The notes: generated by a model not told the origin, from the sequence alone. 64,000 bases of DNA from Anaerolineae bacterium (GCA_027494015.1 JAOSJP010000034.1:372001-436000), one strand, 5' to 3'; counted from the first letter of the stretch, positions 52,187-62,481 are shown. A program made the numbers and translations.

Positions 52187-53182
52187 ATGACATCGTTGGT
52201 GACAACCGTTACCGAGACTCTGCGCTACCGGGGGCAGCTCGGCCAATGGAGCTGGATGCTGCACCGTGCAGCGGGGTTGGGCACGGTGCTGTTTCTGATT
52301 CTGCACGTCATTGACACGTCCTGGGCGGCGTTCTACCCGCAGGACTACGAGCAGGCCATCCGCGAATATCAAAGCCCCCTCTTCACCATCGGCGAGTTCC
52401 TGCTGGTGGCCTGCGTGGTCTACCACGCCTTCAACGGGCTGCGCATCATCCTGCTGGACTACAAGCCCGCCTGGTGGGCCTTTCAGCGCCGCGCGGCTAC
52501 CCTGGTCTTCATCGCCACACTGATCGTGCTGGCGCCCACCTTCGCCCTGATGGTCGGCCACGTGCTGGACTTCTACGGCGAAGACGGGCGCGATATTGCC
52601 GGGCTGGACGAGATCATCGAGACACAGGCCCAGTTCGCCGTCGGCTTCGTCGCCATCCTGGTGGCGGCGCTCGTCCTGTCGGCGCTGTTCGGGCTGATCG
52701 CCCGCAGCCGGGCCACCTTCGACCTGCCGGGTCGTCTGGAGACGACGCTGTGGTCGTTCATGCGCCTGTCGGGGCTGCTCATCTTCCCGTTGATCTTCGG
52801 GCATCTGGCTATGATGCACGTGCTCCAGGGCGTGTTCGACATCACCGGGGGCGGGGTCAGCATCATCGGCACGGACGCGATCAACGAGAGCGGCAAGGCG
52901 GTTGAGTTCGTCGGCCAGCGCTGGGATATGCTGGTCGCTGGAGTCGCCCTCTGGCGCGTGTACGACGGGCTGCTGCTGGCGCTGGTGGTGCTGCACGGCT
53001 TCAACGGGCTGCGCACCGTGGTCAACGACTACACCCTCTCGCCGCTGGTCAACCGCGCGCTGAACTACGCGCTGGTGTTTGGGGCGGTGGCCCTCATCGT
53101 CGTGGGCATGGCCGCGCTGCTGGCCGGCGTGGACGAGACGGCCTATCGCATCGCCAAAGACCTGACATCCCCGGCATCGTAG
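52187..53182 (+). CDS. sdhC: Fused succinate dehydrogenase cytochrome b/membrane anchor (SdhC-SdhD)
   Basis: The 331-residue protein has about eight transmembrane helices, twice a normal anchor. Each half carries the same pattern. The N half has LHRAAGLGTVLFLILHVID then YHAFNGLRIILLD. The C half has MRLSGLLIFPLIFGHLAMMH then LHGFNGLRTVVND. The conserved His residues would coordinate haem b and the HxxNGLR segments lie at the quinone site. It therefore probably combines both anchor subunits in one chain. sdhA follows after 48 bases. GGGAGGC precedes ATG 52187. Confidence 0.88.
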   Translation: MTSLVTTVTETLRYRGQLGQWSWMLHRAAGLGTVLFLILHVIDTSWAAFYPQDYEQAIREYQSPLFTIGEFLLVACVVYHAFNGLRIILLDYKPAWWAFQRRAATLVFIATLIVLAPTFALMVGHVLDFYGEDGRDIAGLDEIIETQAQFAVGFVAILVAALVLSALFGLIARSRATFDLPGRLETTLWSFMRLSGLLIFPLIFGHLAMMHVLQGVFDITGGGVSIIGTDAINESGKAVEFVGQRWDMLVAGVALWRVYDGLLLALVVLHGFNGLRTVVNDYTLSPLVNRALNYALVFGAVALIVVGMAALLAGVDETAYRIAKDLTSPAS

Positions 53183-53230
53183 AGGAGCCTTCGCCCTGCG
53201 TGGTGGGTAACACGGAAGCTGAGGACGACT

Positions 53231-55030
53231 ATGCAGACACACCAATACGAGGCGGTGATCGTGGGCGCGGGCGGCGCGGGGCTGATGGCCGCGCTGTATG
53301 CCTCGCGCGGGGCCAAGACCGCCGTGATCAGCAAGCTCTACCCGACGCGCTCCCACACCGGCACAGCCCAGGGCGGGATCGGCGCGGCCCTGGGCAACCT
53401 GGACGAGGATCGCCCCGAATGGCACGCCTTCGACACTGTCAAGGGCGGCGATTACCTGACCGACCAGAACGCCGCGCTGGTGCTGGCCCAGGAAGCGGTC
53501 AGCGCCGTGATCGAGCTGGAGCACCTGGGCCTGCCCTTCGACCGCACGCCGGACGGGCGCATCGCGCAGCGGCGCTTCGGCGGGCACACCAGCGGCTTCG
53601 GCGGGCAGCCGGTGCGCCGCGCCTGCCACGCCGCCGACCGTACCGGCCACATGATCCTGCAAACGCTGTACCAGCAGTGCATCAAGAACAACGTCACCTT
53701 TCACGACGAGTTCTACGTCGTTGACCTGATCCGCAACGGCGACGCCGTGATGGGCGTGGTCGCCGCCAGCCTGGACGACGGCGAGCTACACGTCTTCCAC
53801 AGCAAAGCTGTGCTCTTCGCCACCGGCGGCTGGGGGCGCGTGTGGGAGATCAGCAGCAACGCCCACTCGCTGACTGGCGATGGCACCGCCGTCACCTTCC
53901 GGCGCGGCGTGCCCATGCAGGATATGGAGTTCTTCCAGTTCCACCCCACCGGCATCTACAAGATGGGCATCCTGATCACCGAGGGCGTGCGCGGTGAGGG
54001 CGGCGTGCTGCTCAACGACCGGGGCGAGCGTTTCATGGAACGCTACGCGCCGCACATCAAAGACCTGGCCAGCCGCGACGTGGTCTCGCGCGCCATCTAC
54101 CTGGAGATTGAGGCACGGCGCGGAATCAAGGGCAGGAACTACGTCCACCTGGACGTGACGCCGGAGACGGTCAACCGCTACCTGGCCGAAGCGGGCGACG
54201 CCCGGCGCATTGACCGCGAGTACATCGAGTCCAGGCTGCCGGACATCCTCGACTTCTGCCGGACGTATCTGGGCATAGACCCGGTTGAGGAGCCGATCCC
54301 CGTCCAGCCGACCGCGCATTACGCTATGGGCGGCATCCCTACCGATCTCGACGGGCGCGCGGTAATTGACGCGGCGGGCACGCCCCTGGCCGGGCTGTAC
54401 GCGGCGGGCGAAGCGGCTTGCGTCAGCGTGCACGGTGCCAATCGCCTGGGCACCAACAGCCTGACCGATCTGATCGTCTTCGGGCGGCGCGCCGGCAAGC
54501 ACATGGCCGCCTACTGCCAGGGGGCGGACTTCGCGCCACTGCCCGCCAACCCAACTGGTGGGGTGGAAGTCGAGCTTGAGCGCATCCGCCAGGCCGGTGG
54601 CCCGCGCAAGCCGTATCAGCTTCGCGCCGAGATGCAGCAGATCATGATGAAGCATGTCGGCGTCTTCCGCACGGCGGCAGGCATTCAGCAGGCGATTGAC
54701 ACGGTGCGCCGCCTCAAGGACGAATACCGGAACAACCTGGGCATTGACGACCGGGGCCGGCGCTTCAACACCGACCTGTTCGAGGCGTGGGAGCTGGGCT
54801 GCCTGCTGGACATCGCCGAAGTGACGGCGCTCAGTGCCCTGGCCCGCCAGGAGAGTCGCGGCGCGCACTCGCGCGAAGACTTCCCCCAGCGTGACGACGA
54901 GCGCTGGCTGGTGCACACGCTGGCCTTCCGCGCGGACGATGGCTCGGTGACGCTGACTCACGACAAGCCGGTTGACCTGTCGCTGGCCGAGGCGGATCCC
55001 CGTTTCAAGCCCAAAGAGCGCGTTTACTAG
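53231..55030 (+). CDS. sdhA: Succinate dehydrogenase flavoprotein subunit
   Basis: The 599-residue protein oxidises succinate to fumarate. It has the FAD-binding [11 protein letters not shown] (12-22), the covalent FAD His in [17 protein letters not shown] (about 41-57), [23 protein letters not shown] (cited as QFHPTGI and TEGVRGEGG), the catalytic Arg region [17 protein letters not shown] and [19 protein letters not shown]. Length is typical. It belongs to the anchor-A-B operon; sdhB follows by 25 bases. Confidence 0.96.
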   Translation: MQTHQYEAVIVGAGGAGLMAALYASRGAKTAVISKLYPTRSHTGTAQGGIGAALGNLDEDRPEWHAFDTVKGGDYLTDQNAALVLAQEAVSAVIELEHLGLPFDRTPDGRIAQRRFGGHTSGFGGQPVRRACHAADRTGHMILQTLYQQCIKNNVTFHDEFYVVDLIRNGDAVMGVVAASLDDGELHVFHSKAVLFATGGWGRVWEISSNAHSLTGDGTAVTFRRGVPMQDMEFFQFHPTGIYKMGILITEGVRGEGGVLLNDRGERFMERYAPHIKDLASRDVVSRAIYLEIEARRGIKGRNYVHLDVTPETVNRYLAEAGDARRIDREYIESRLPDILDFCRTYLGIDPVEEPIPVQPTAHYAMGGIPTDLDGRAVIDAAGTPLAGLYAAGEAACVSVHGANRLGTNSLTDLIVFGRRAGKHMAAYCQGADFAPLPANPTGGVEVELERIRQAGGPRKPYQLRAEMQQIMMKHVGVFRTAAGIQQAIDTVRRLKDEYRNNLGIDDRGRRFNTDLFEAWELGCLLDIAEVTALSALARQESRGAHSREDFPQRDDERWLVHTLAFRADDGSVTLTHDKPVDLSLAEADPRFKPKERVY

Positions 55031-55055
55031 TGCAGGCTTACGGAAGAGGGTTGCG

Positions 55056-55775
<720 letters not shown>

Positions 55776-55798
55776 GGCGCTGGCCGAGCAGCCGGCAG

Positions 55799-55992
55799 GG
55801 GTGCGTGCAAAGGTTGTCAGCGACTTGTTTGACGTGGGGATATTGACCTCACCCCCAGCCTCGCTGCGCTCGGCTCTTCCCCCTCTCCGTCGACGGAGAG
55901 GGGGCGGCGAGGCGCGTGAGCGCCGAGCGGGGGTGAGGTCAACCAGGGCGCAGCAGAGCAGCGCCCCTACCTGACAGGTTTTGCGCGCACCC
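55799..55992. mobile_element. Family A MITE-like element (no clear target duplication)
   Basis: A complete copy runs from GGGTGCGTGCAAAGGTTGTC to GGTTTTGCGCGCACCC with the CTCTCCGTCGACGGAGAG tip. Flanks (GCCGGCAG, GACTCACC) do not match, so the duplication has decayed or recombined. It separates sdhB from the deoxynucleoside kinase gene. Confidence 0.85.
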
Positions 55993-56053
55993 GACTCACC
56001 AGCGAGGCTCGTCTGGCTCGCCGGTGCTGCCATTGCGCAACGAGGAACAGGCT

Positions 56054-56662
56054 ATGCTCGTCCTGCTGGAAGGGAACATCGCGGCGGGCAAGACCACGCT
56101 GGGCAAGGCGCTGGCCTGCGGCGACCGCTTCGTGTTCGTGCCAGAGCCAGTCGAGCGCTGGCAGGGGGGCTTCGCCGCCAACCTGCTGGAGCGCTTCTAC
56201 GCCGACACGCCGCGCTGGGCGTTCACGCTGCAAATCTGCGCCTATGTGACGCGGACGCAGGCGGCGCAGGCGGCGCTTGTGCCAGGGCAGGATGTCGTCT
56301 GCGAGCGATCCATCTACTGCGACCGCCACGTCTTCGCCAAGAGCCTGCACCAACAGGGGCTGCTGGATGACATGGAGTGGGCGCTCTACTGCCATTTCTG
56401 GGATCATTTCAAGGAGTCCGCGCCCCGGCCCGACGCGATCATCTACCTGCGCACGCCCGCCGAGGAATGCCACCGCCGCCTGCTGGCGCGCGGTCGCCGC
56501 GAGGAGAAGAGCGTCTCGCTGGACTACCTGCGCCAGCTTGAGGCGTGCCACGATGAATGGCTGCTCGACCGCGCCGTTGCCGAGTGCGCGGTGCTGGTGC
56601 TGGACGGCACGCACACCTGGACGGCGGAGGACGTGCGGCGCGAGCTGGTGGCGCTGAAATGA
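56054..56662 (+). CDS. Deoxynucleoside kinase
   Basis: The 202-residue dNK-family enzyme phosphorylates deoxynucleosides in salvage. It has the P-loop GNIAAGKTT (7-15), PEPVERW, the catalytic CERSIYCDRHVFAK (about 80-93), YLRTPAEECHRRLLARGRREE with the lid Arg residues, and LDYLRQLEACHDEW. Substrate preference is not readable. GAGGAACAGG precedes ATG 56054. Confidence 0.9.
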   Translation: MLVLLEGNIAAGKTTLGKALACGDRFVFVPEPVERWQGGFAANLLERFYADTPRWAFTLQICAYVTRTQAAQAALVPGQDVVCERSIYCDRHVFAKSLHQQGLLDDMEWALYCHFWDHFKESAPRPDAIIYLRTPAEECHRRLLARGRREEKSVSLDYLRQLEACHDEWLLDRAVAECAVLVLDGTHTWTAEDVRRELVALK

Positions 56663-56663
56663 G

Positions 56664-56786
56664 AAAAGGTCATTGGTTTTTGGTGATTGGTTCTTGGTGA
56701 TTGGTTCTTGGTAAAGGCAGCCTTGTGCCGGGCGCGTGCTCCCAACAACCAGCAACCAATAACCAACAACCAGAAACCAACCACCC
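56664..56786. repeat. TTGGTGATTGGTTC-type inverted repeat
   Basis: Iterated TTGGTGATTGGTTCTTGG units are mirrored by CCAACAACCAGCAACCAATA-type sequence some 60 bases later, giving a long imperfect hairpin. It is distinct in sequence from families A and B but similar in architecture. Confidence 0.6.
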
Positions 56787-56871
56787 TGCATGGCAGGCCG
56801 TTGGGGGCGGCCCCTGCCGGACACGCACCTGACACGACGCGCGCAACGGAGTGGTGACGGAGCAGAGCACA

Positions 56872-57501
56872 ATGACGTACCGCTCGTCCGGGCCTTCGCC
56901 GCTGCTGATCGTCCTGGTTGGGGCGCTGGTGGTGTTCGGCGGCTACTACGTGTGGACAGGTGTCCTCTCCTTTCTTGAGGATCGGGGCAACATCACGGCA
57001 GAGGTGACCCGCCAGGCATTCTCCACCGCGACCGCCGGCGCGGCTCCCCTGCTCAGCCTGCCGACGCTCTACGTCCCCGCCACCTTCACGCCGCTGCCCC
57101 CCTGCCAAATGTTCCGCGTCAGCGTCGAGCGAGCAGTGTACCGCGACTGCCCCAGCACGGACAGATTGCAGTGCCCGGTGCGCGATGTCGTCACCTATGG
57201 CACCGAGCTGTGCGTCTATGGTCGCTCGCCCGGCAACCCGGAATGGTACGTGGTCGAGCTGAATCCCAGCGGCGCTTACCGCGACACGGTGTTCATGCAC
57301 GAGAGCGTCATTGAGCCAGTGAATCCGACGCCGACGCCGACCGTCACCTACACGCCGCTGCCGACCGTCAGTCCGACTCCCTCCTTCACGCCGCCGCCGG
57401 TGGTCACGTCCACGCCGACCCCCACGCCGAATCCGGCCACTCCCCCAACCCCGACCCCCACACCCACCTTCACGCCCACCACGCGCCAGGTGTCCATTTG
57501 A
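56872..57501 (+). CDS. Membrane-anchored SH3-like protein with Thr/Pro-rich tail
   Basis: The 209-residue protein has one N-terminal transmembrane segment (about 9-31, PLLIVLVGALVVFGGYYVW). A short extracellular domain with four Cys follows (CQMFRVSVERAVYRDC, LQCPVRDVVTYGTELCVYGR), resembling bacterial SH3-like domains, and the tail is a repeated TPTPT-type region. ATG 56872 is chosen because GGAG lies 9 bases upstream; the GTG at 56851 is an alternative. The function is unknown; wall binding is possible. Confidence 0.7.
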   Translation: MTYRSSGPSPLLIVLVGALVVFGGYYVWTGVLSFLEDRGNITAEVTRQAFSTATAGAAPLLSLPTLYVPATFTPLPPCQMFRVSVERAVYRDCPSTDRLQCPVRDVVTYGTELCVYGRSPGNPEWYVVELNPSGAYRDTVFMHESVIEPVNPTPTPTVTYTPLPTVSPTPSFTPPPVVTSTPTPTPNPATPPTPTPTPTFTPTTRQVSI

Positions 57502-57569
57502 TCGAAGATTCCTGGCGCAGAGCAGTTGCGGGTATACTGTAGATGGAGGGACACGCAGCAAAAGTGACT

Positions 57570-58574
57570 ATGACCGAGATGCAGTGGGCTGGCGTGGACG
57601 CGCCCCAACACGTTCTGGCGATGGTTAACCCCGCGTCGGGATCGAAGCGGGGGCAGATTGTTTTGGAGCGGCTGCGCGCCATTCGCCACCCACGCATCAC
57701 CCTGCACGCCACCACGCCGGACTTCGACTTCGCGCGGGCCATCGAGCAGGGCGTTGCGGCGGGCGCAGATCGCCTCCTCATCGCAGGCGGTGACGGCACG
57801 CTGATGGAGGGGGTCTCCGGCGCATTCCGCGCGTTGGGCGAGGCGACACTGCCCTTCTCGTGGGTGCCGGTCGGCACGGGCAACGTGGTGTCTGGCTTTC
57901 TGGGGCTGCCGCACCGCCTGGAGCCGGCCCTGAAGGTCGCGCTCGGCCCTGGGTTGATCCGGCGCGTTGATCTGGCCCGCGTGGGGGATCGCTGCTCGGT
58001 GCTGCGCGTCTCGACCGGCTTTGAGGCAGAGGTCGCTTTCGATGTCACGCGCGAGGATAAAGATCGGCTGGGCTTGCTCGCCTATGGCCTCTCCGGGATT
58101 AAGTCGCTGCGCCAGACCAGGCCAGTGGAGTACCTGATCTCGCTGGACGGGCAGTCGCCCATCCGCGTGGAGGGTATTCTGGCTTTTGTCACGGCGACCG
58201 GCGCGCTGACCTGGATCAACGGCATCTCCGTGATCAACGACGCGATCCAGCCGGACGATGGGCTGCTCTATGCCGGGGTGCTGCGCCCGCTCAACCCGGC
58301 GCGCGTGCTCACCGGCGTGGCCAATCTGGTGGTGGGCAGCGGCCTGCCGCCGGAGTCGATCATTTACTTCTCAGCGCGCAAGCGCATCGTCGTGGACGCC
58401 AGGACGCCGCAGCCCACGCAGATTGACGGCGACCCCCTGGGCACGACGCCGATCATCGCCGACCTCATGCCGCGCGCCTTGCCTATCGTCGTCCCGCGCG
58501 AGCGACCGCGCCCCTGGTCGTACTTCGAGTGGCTGTCCACCGACTGGCTGCAACACCACGCCGACGACGAATAG
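57570..58574 (+). CDS. Diacylglycerol kinase-family lipid kinase
   Basis: The ~334-residue protein has a DAGK catalytic domain: VLAMVNPASGSKRG, LLIAGGDGTLMEGVSGAF (about 77-94) and VPVGTGNVVSGFLGLP. A C-terminal beta-rich domain (YLISLDGQSPIRVEGI, VVDARTPQPTQIDGDPLG) is as in DgkB/YegS. It should phosphorylate a membrane lipid such as diacylglycerol. A TATACT (57533-57538) may be the -10 and puts the ATG at 57543 at or before the transcript start, so the later ATG 57570 is preferred, though with a weak ribosome site. Confidence 0.85.
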   Translation: MTEMQWAGVDAPQHVLAMVNPASGSKRGQIVLERLRAIRHPRITLHATTPDFDFARAIEQGVAAGADRLLIAGGDGTLMEGVSGAFRALGEATLPFSWVPVGTGNVVSGFLGLPHRLEPALKVALGPGLIRRVDLARVGDRCSVLRVSTGFEAEVAFDVTREDKDRLGLLAYGLSGIKSLRQTRPVEYLISLDGQSPIRVEGILAFVTATGALTWINGISVINDAIQPDDGLLYAGVLRPLNPARVLTGVANLVVGSGLPPESIIYFSARKRIVVDARTPQPTQIDGDPLGTTPIIADLMPRALPIVVPRERPRPWSYFEWLSTDWLQHHADDE

Positions 58575-58600
58575 CGGCGCGCAGCGTGCCCGCGCGCGAT

Positions 58601-59578
58601 CTACGCGGCGGGCAGGGCGAAGCCGAAGACGCTGCCCTCGCCGGGCGTGCTGCTGACGAAGACCTTTCCGCCGTGCTTCTCGACGATGGTCTTGACGATG
58701 GCCAGCCCGGCGCCGGTGCCTTCAATGCGCTCTGTCGCCTTGCTGCGCACGCGGTAGCCCCGCTCGAAGATGCGCTCCAGTTCCTCGGCGGCAATGCCGA
58801 TCCCCTGATCGGTCACCCGGCAGGTGACTGAGCCTGGCTCCTGGGTCAGCGCGATGCGCACGGTGCCCCCGTCGAGCGAATACTTGATGGCATTGTTGAC
58901 CAGGTTGCTGATGGCGTTCCTGACGCGAGTGGAGTCTACCAGGACAGTACAGCCCTCTGCCGGCAGGTCCGATTCGATTGTGACGCCGCGCAGCCGGGCC
59001 AGGTCGCTCACCTCGCGCTCGATCTTGCGAATGATGGGCACCAGATCGGTCTGCCGCAGGTGCAGCCGCCCGCTGGCATTCATCCAGAACGTGTCAATGA
59101 CCTCGTTGATGGCATCCACCATGGTCAGCATCTTCAGCCGGGCGCGGTTGGCAAAATCCAACTGCTGCGCGTTCAGCGCACCCGCTTCCTGGAGCACATC
59201 AATGAAGTTCTTCGCCGTCGCTGCGGGCACCTTCAGATCGTGCACCAGGTTCTCCACCAGGTCTTCGCCCGCCACTGGCATCCCGTCGAGCAAGGCGATC
59301 ACCTGCACGGGCACCTGCTCGCCAGGCGCGCGCGGCAGCAGGGCGCGGATCGCCCCCTGGTTGTTGTCCGCCTCGCTCAGGCAGTCCACCAGCGGCTGCA
59401 GCACCGCGTGGTCGCTCAACAGACGCCCCACAACCTCCGCCGCGCGCAAGCCCAGAGCGGCCTCCGCCGCCGGATTGAACAGAGCGACGCATCCCTGCGC
59501 ATCAACGGCGATAATCGCCTCAGAGGCCTGAGCGCAAAGCGCCTCCAGCGCGTGGTGGGTGATTGATCGGATCATCAT
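58601..59578 (-). CDS. PAS-domain histidine kinase, soluble
   Basis: The 325-residue protein has a PAS domain (about 8-95; SEAIIAVDAQGCVALFNPAA), a HisKA-like helix pair with His in NLVHDLKVPAATAKNFIDVL (about 113) and HATPase_c (NLVNNAIKYSLDGG, TDQGIGIAAEEL, IFERGYR, GTGAGLAIVK). It has no membrane segment. It begins 5 bases after the BtuF-like gene stop, behind GGGGGAGTGAATCC. Its response regulator is not adjacent. Confidence 0.87.
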   Translation of the reverse strand: MMIRSITHHALEALCAQASEAIIAVDAQGCVALFNPAAEAALGLRAAEVVGRLLSDHAVLQPLVDCLSEADNNQGAIRALLPRAPGEQVPVQVIALLDGMPVAGEDLVENLVHDLKVPAATAKNFIDVLQEAGALNAQQLDFANRARLKMLTMVDAINEVIDTFWMNASGRLHLRQTDLVPIIRKIEREVSDLARLRGVTIESDLPAEGCTVLVDSTRVRNAISNLVNNAIKYSLDGGTVRIALTQEPGSVTCRVTDQGIGIAAEELERIFERGYRVRSKATERIEGTGAGLAIVKTIVEKHGGKVFVSSTPGEGSVFGFALPAA

Positions 59579-59582
59579 GGAT

Positions 59583-60377
59583 TCACTCCCCCATCAGCAG
59601 CAACGGCAGGTCACGCAGCCCATAGGCCGCGCGGGTGCCGTGCCACATGAGCAGACTTCCATCAATCGAATAGATACGCCCGAATCGCGTTGCTGGCAAG
59701 TCGAGCCTGGCCAGCTCGGCGGCGTCGTCCTGGCTGAAGGGGTACGGCTCGTCCGGCAGCAGAATGACCTCCGGCTGGGCGGCCAGCACATCGTCCAGCG
59801 CGATCTGCGGGTAGCGCGCGGCGCTGCCCTCTGCCCCCCGCGCAAAGACGTTCTCCCCGCCACAGATGCGCAGCATGTCGCCGGCGTAGGTTTCCGCGCT
59901 GAAGGTCATCCAGGGATCGCGCCAGATGGGGATGAAAACCCGTACCGGCGCAGACGCCCGCGCCGCAGCCAGCGTGTAGTCGTAGGCGCGCTCGATCTCG
60001 CGCACGCGAGGGACCATCAGCGGATGATCGAACACATCCATGATCTGCCACAGCAGCCTGATCGCGTCCAGCACCGTGCGCGGGCCGGTCACCCACAGCG
60101 GAATGCCGGCCCCGGCCAGGGCCTCGGCATCCTCGCGGCGATTCTCCTCGTCGTTGAGCAGCACCAGGTCGGGCTGCAAGGCGACGATGCGCGCCACGTC
60201 GGGGGTCTTCGGGCCGCCGACGCGGGGCAGCCCACCCAGGCGCTCGGCGGGCCGCGTGCAATAGTCGCTGGCTGCGACCAGCCGGTCGCCCAGGTCGAGA
60301 TCGAACAGGGATTCGGTGAGGCTCGGCACCAGCGACACCACGCGGCGCGGCGGCTGGATCGCCGGCGGCTCGCTCAT
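59583..60377 (-). CDS. BtuF-like periplasmic-binding-fold protein (helical backbone metal receptor)
   Basis: The 264-residue protein has the BtuF/TroA fold (RRVVSLVPSLTESLFDLDLGD, cited in part; DLVLLNDEENRREDAEAL; MTFSAETYAGDMLRICGG; PEVILLPDEPYPFSQDD). Family members bind cobalamin or iron chelates for ABC import. No signal peptide or lipobox is seen at the ATG 60377, so it may be cytoplasmic or non-transport. It lies 4 bases after purA and before the kinase gene; no permease or ATPase is adjacent. Confidence 0.8.
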   Translation of the reverse strand: MSEPPAIQPPRRVVSLVPSLTESLFDLDLGDRLVAASDYCTRPAERLGGLPRVGGPKTPDVARIVALQPDLVLLNDEENRREDAEALAGAGIPLWVTGPRTVLDAIRLLWQIMDVFDHPLMVPRVREIERAYDYTLAAARASAPVRVFIPIWRDPWMTFSAETYAGDMLRICGGENVFARGAEGSAARYPQIALDDVLAAQPEVILLPDEPYPFSQDDAAELARLDLPATRFGRIYSIDGSLLMWHGTRAAYGLRDLPLLLMGE

Positions 60378-60381
60378 CGCC

Positions 60382-61665
60382 CTACTCCACCAGCCGGACG
60401 GCTTGCTCGCGCTCCGGCCCCACGCTGACCAGCGAGACGGGCACGCCGCCCAGCTCTTCGATGCGCCGGATGTAACGGCGGGCGTTTGGCGGCAGGTCAT
60501 CGAGGCGGCGCGCGGTGGAGATGTCCTCGGCCCAGCCGGGCAGCGCCTCGTAGACGGGGCAGACGCGCTCGAAGTCCGGTGTGAAGACGGGCAGCGCCGT
60601 CGTGCGCTCGCCGTCGCGCTCGTAGGCGACGGCAATCTGCACCGCAGCGAGGCCGCTGAGCACGTCGAGCTTGGTGACGACCAGCTCGGTGAAGCCGTTG
60701 ATGCGCGCCGCGTAGCGCAGGGCTACGGCGTCCAGCCAGCCGCAGCGACGCGGACGCCCGGTCGTCGTGCCGAACTCGTGCCCGGCAGCGCGCAGGTGCT
60801 CGCCCGTCGCATCGAATAGCTCGGTCGGGAAGGGGCCGTTGCCGACGCGCGTGCAGTAGGCTTTAGCGACGCCCACCACCCGTGTGACGTGCTGTGGCGC
60901 GAGGCCCAGCCCGGTCAGCGCCCCGCCCACAGTGGCCGAGGAGCTGGTCACATAGGGATAATGGCCGTGATCCAGGTCGAGCAGCGTGCCCTGCGCGCCC
61001 TCGCACAGCAGCCGCTGGCCCGCGTCCAGCAGGTCGTGCAGCAGCGTCGTGGTGTCGGTCACGTAGGGAGCCAGGCGCGCCGCCGCGCCACCGCACACCT
61101 GGGTCAGTCCCTCAACGTCAACCGGCTCCAGGCCGTACTGTCCGCTGAGGGTGGCGTTGGCCCGCTCCAGCGCGGCCTTCACCTTCGCCGCGAACGCGCC
61201 AGGATCGCGCATCTCCCCGGCCAGCAGGCCGGTGCGAGCCGCCTTGTCCATGTACGCCGGGCCGATGCCGCGCCGCGTCGTGCCGATGGATGCCTCCCCG
61301 CGCGCCCGCTCAGCCGCGCCATCCAGCGCCAGGTGAGCGGGTGTGATCAGGTGGGCGCGCGCGCTCAGGTGTATGCGCTGCGGGGAGATGTCCACGCCCT
61401 GCCCGGCGAGCATGTCCAGTTCCTCGACCAGGCGCAGCGGATTGACGACCATGCCGCTGCCCAGGATGCAGCGCAGGCCGGGGTGTACCACGCCCGAAGG
61501 CACCAGATGCAGCTTGAATTCGCGCTCGCCGATGATCACCGTGTGCCCGGCGTTGTCCCCGCCAGCGTAGCGCGCCATCACGTCCGACTGGCGGGCCAGC
61601 CAGTCGGCAATACGGCCCTTCCCTTCGTCGCCCCATTGCGCGCCGACCAAGACCGTCGCGGGCAT
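60382..61665 (-). CDS. purA: Adenylosuccinate synthetase
   Basis: The 427-residue enzyme makes adenylosuccinate from IMP, aspartate and GTP in AMP synthesis. It has QWGDEGKGRIADWLA (9-23), the catalytic His and GGDNAGHTV, GTTRRGIGPAYMDKAARTG, and TTTGRPRRCGWLDAV near the end. Length is typical. GGGAGGGATAGTC precedes ATG 61665. The BtuF-like and kinase genes follow with almost no spacing, an unusual operon partner set. Confidence 0.95.
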   Translation of the reverse strand: MPATVLVGAQWGDEGKGRIADWLARQSDVMARYAGGDNAGHTVIIGEREFKLHLVPSGVVHPGLRCILGSGMVVNPLRLVEELDMLAGQGVDISPQRIHLSARAHLITPAHLALDGAAERARGEASIGTTRRGIGPAYMDKAARTGLLAGEMRDPGAFAAKVKAALERANATLSGQYGLEPVDVEGLTQVCGGAAARLAPYVTDTTTLLHDLLDAGQRLLCEGAQGTLLDLDHGHYPYVTSSSATVGGALTGLGLAPQHVTRVVGVAKAYCTRVGNGPFPTELFDATGEHLRAAGHEFGTTTGRPRRCGWLDAVALRYAARINGFTELVVTKLDVLSGLAAVQIAVAYERDGERTTALPVFTPDFERVCPVYEALPGWAEDISTARRLDDLPPNARRYIRRIEELGGVPVSLVSVGPEREQAVRLVE

Positions 61666-61703
61666 GACTATCCCTCCCAAAACCGGGGATGCGCTTCGTA
61701 CAG

Positions 61704-61805
61704 TGGTTGTGAGTCTGGAGTCAGGAGTCGTGAGTCTTGAGAACGGGCAACTCTTCACTCACGACACACAACTCAAGACTCCTGACTCACTCCCAACTCC
61801 CCACT
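61704..61805. repeat. GAGTCTGGAGTC-type palindromic intergenic repeat
   Basis: GAGTCTGGAGTCAGGAGTCGTGAGTC is mirrored by GACTCCTGACTCACTCCCAACTC (first units cited). It is the third main copy of the family at 183-290 and 25611-25705. The last codons of the S51-like gene run into it. Confidence 0.6.
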
Positions 61806-62471
61806 CGCCCCTGCCGTGTATTCCTGCCCCAGCGCCACGGTGACCGCCGCGCTGCCCCATACTTCGACCTCACCGAGCGGGCCGAGCGCCACCGCCGCCC
61901 CCTGGCCAATGCCCAGACCGAAGCTGTGCGGCGTCTGGCGGACGACCTGGCGCAGCCCCTCGGCCATGTCGGGCGTGTAGCCAGAGACGATAATCGCCCG
62001 CTCCAGCCACTGAATGCCCGGCACGAGATCGCGTTCGCCGATGCGATGCGCGCCGAACTGCTCTGCGCTCAGCCCAACAGCGTAGACCGTCGCCCCCCGG
62101 CTGAAGGCCGAGTGTATGGCTTCGAGCACGACGCCGCTCAAAGCGTCGTGGAGCGCATCCTGCTGCGGGCCGTCGCCGAGGATGATCACGCCGGCCTCGC
62201 TAAGCCGGGCGTAGACTTCCTCGTCCGGCTCGCTCAGGATGTCCACCAGGTAGCCCGTGCGCGCGCCCAGCTCGCGCAGCGAGTCCATGTGGCGGTCGGC
62301 GCTGTCCAGGTCGCCCGCCGCCCACACATACACCAGCGGCCCCTGCGAGACGGTGCGGGCCAGCAGGTGCGCTTCCACGCTCTGCACGTCGTCGGACTCT
62401 GGTGGTCCGCCGCCCGAAAGGACGATCCACCCACGCCCTGGCAGCCAGCGAAAGACATTAAGCTGCGGCAC
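61773..62471 (-). CDS. Cyanophycinase/peptidase S51-like protein
   Basis: The 232-residue protein has class I glutamine-amidotransferase-like segments: GWIVLSGGGPPESDD, VIILGDGPQQDALHDALSG and VYAVGLSAEQFGA, where the S51 nucleophile elbow GxSAGA is altered to GLSAEQ. The central Ser is kept but the context is degenerate, so activity is uncertain. The GTG at 62471 is chosen because GAGGGGCGAGG lies upstream and it clears the preceding gene. The final residues (GVSQES) derive from the intergenic repeat. Confidence 0.65.
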   Translation of the reverse strand: MPQLNVFRWLPGRGWIVLSGGGPPESDDVQSVEAHLLARTVSQGPLVYVWAAGDLDSADRHMDSLRELGARTGYLVDILSEPDEEVYARLSEAGVIILGDGPQQDALHDALSGVVLEAIHSAFSRGATVYAVGLSAEQFGAHRIGERDLVPGIQWLERAIIVSGYTPDMAEGLRQVVRQTPHSFGLGIGQGAAVALGPLGEVEVWGSAAVTVALGQEYTAGASGELGVSQES

Positions 62472-62481
62472 GCCTCGCCCC

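Noticed and set aside
51884..53704. 606-residue antisense frame across the sdh genes
   Set aside because: Shadow of sdhC/sdhA; His/Gln/Arg-rich composition typical of such frames.
61773..62471. Confident cyanophycinase assignment
   Set aside because: The nucleophile-elbow motif is degenerate (GLSAEQ), so only S51-like fold membership is claimed.
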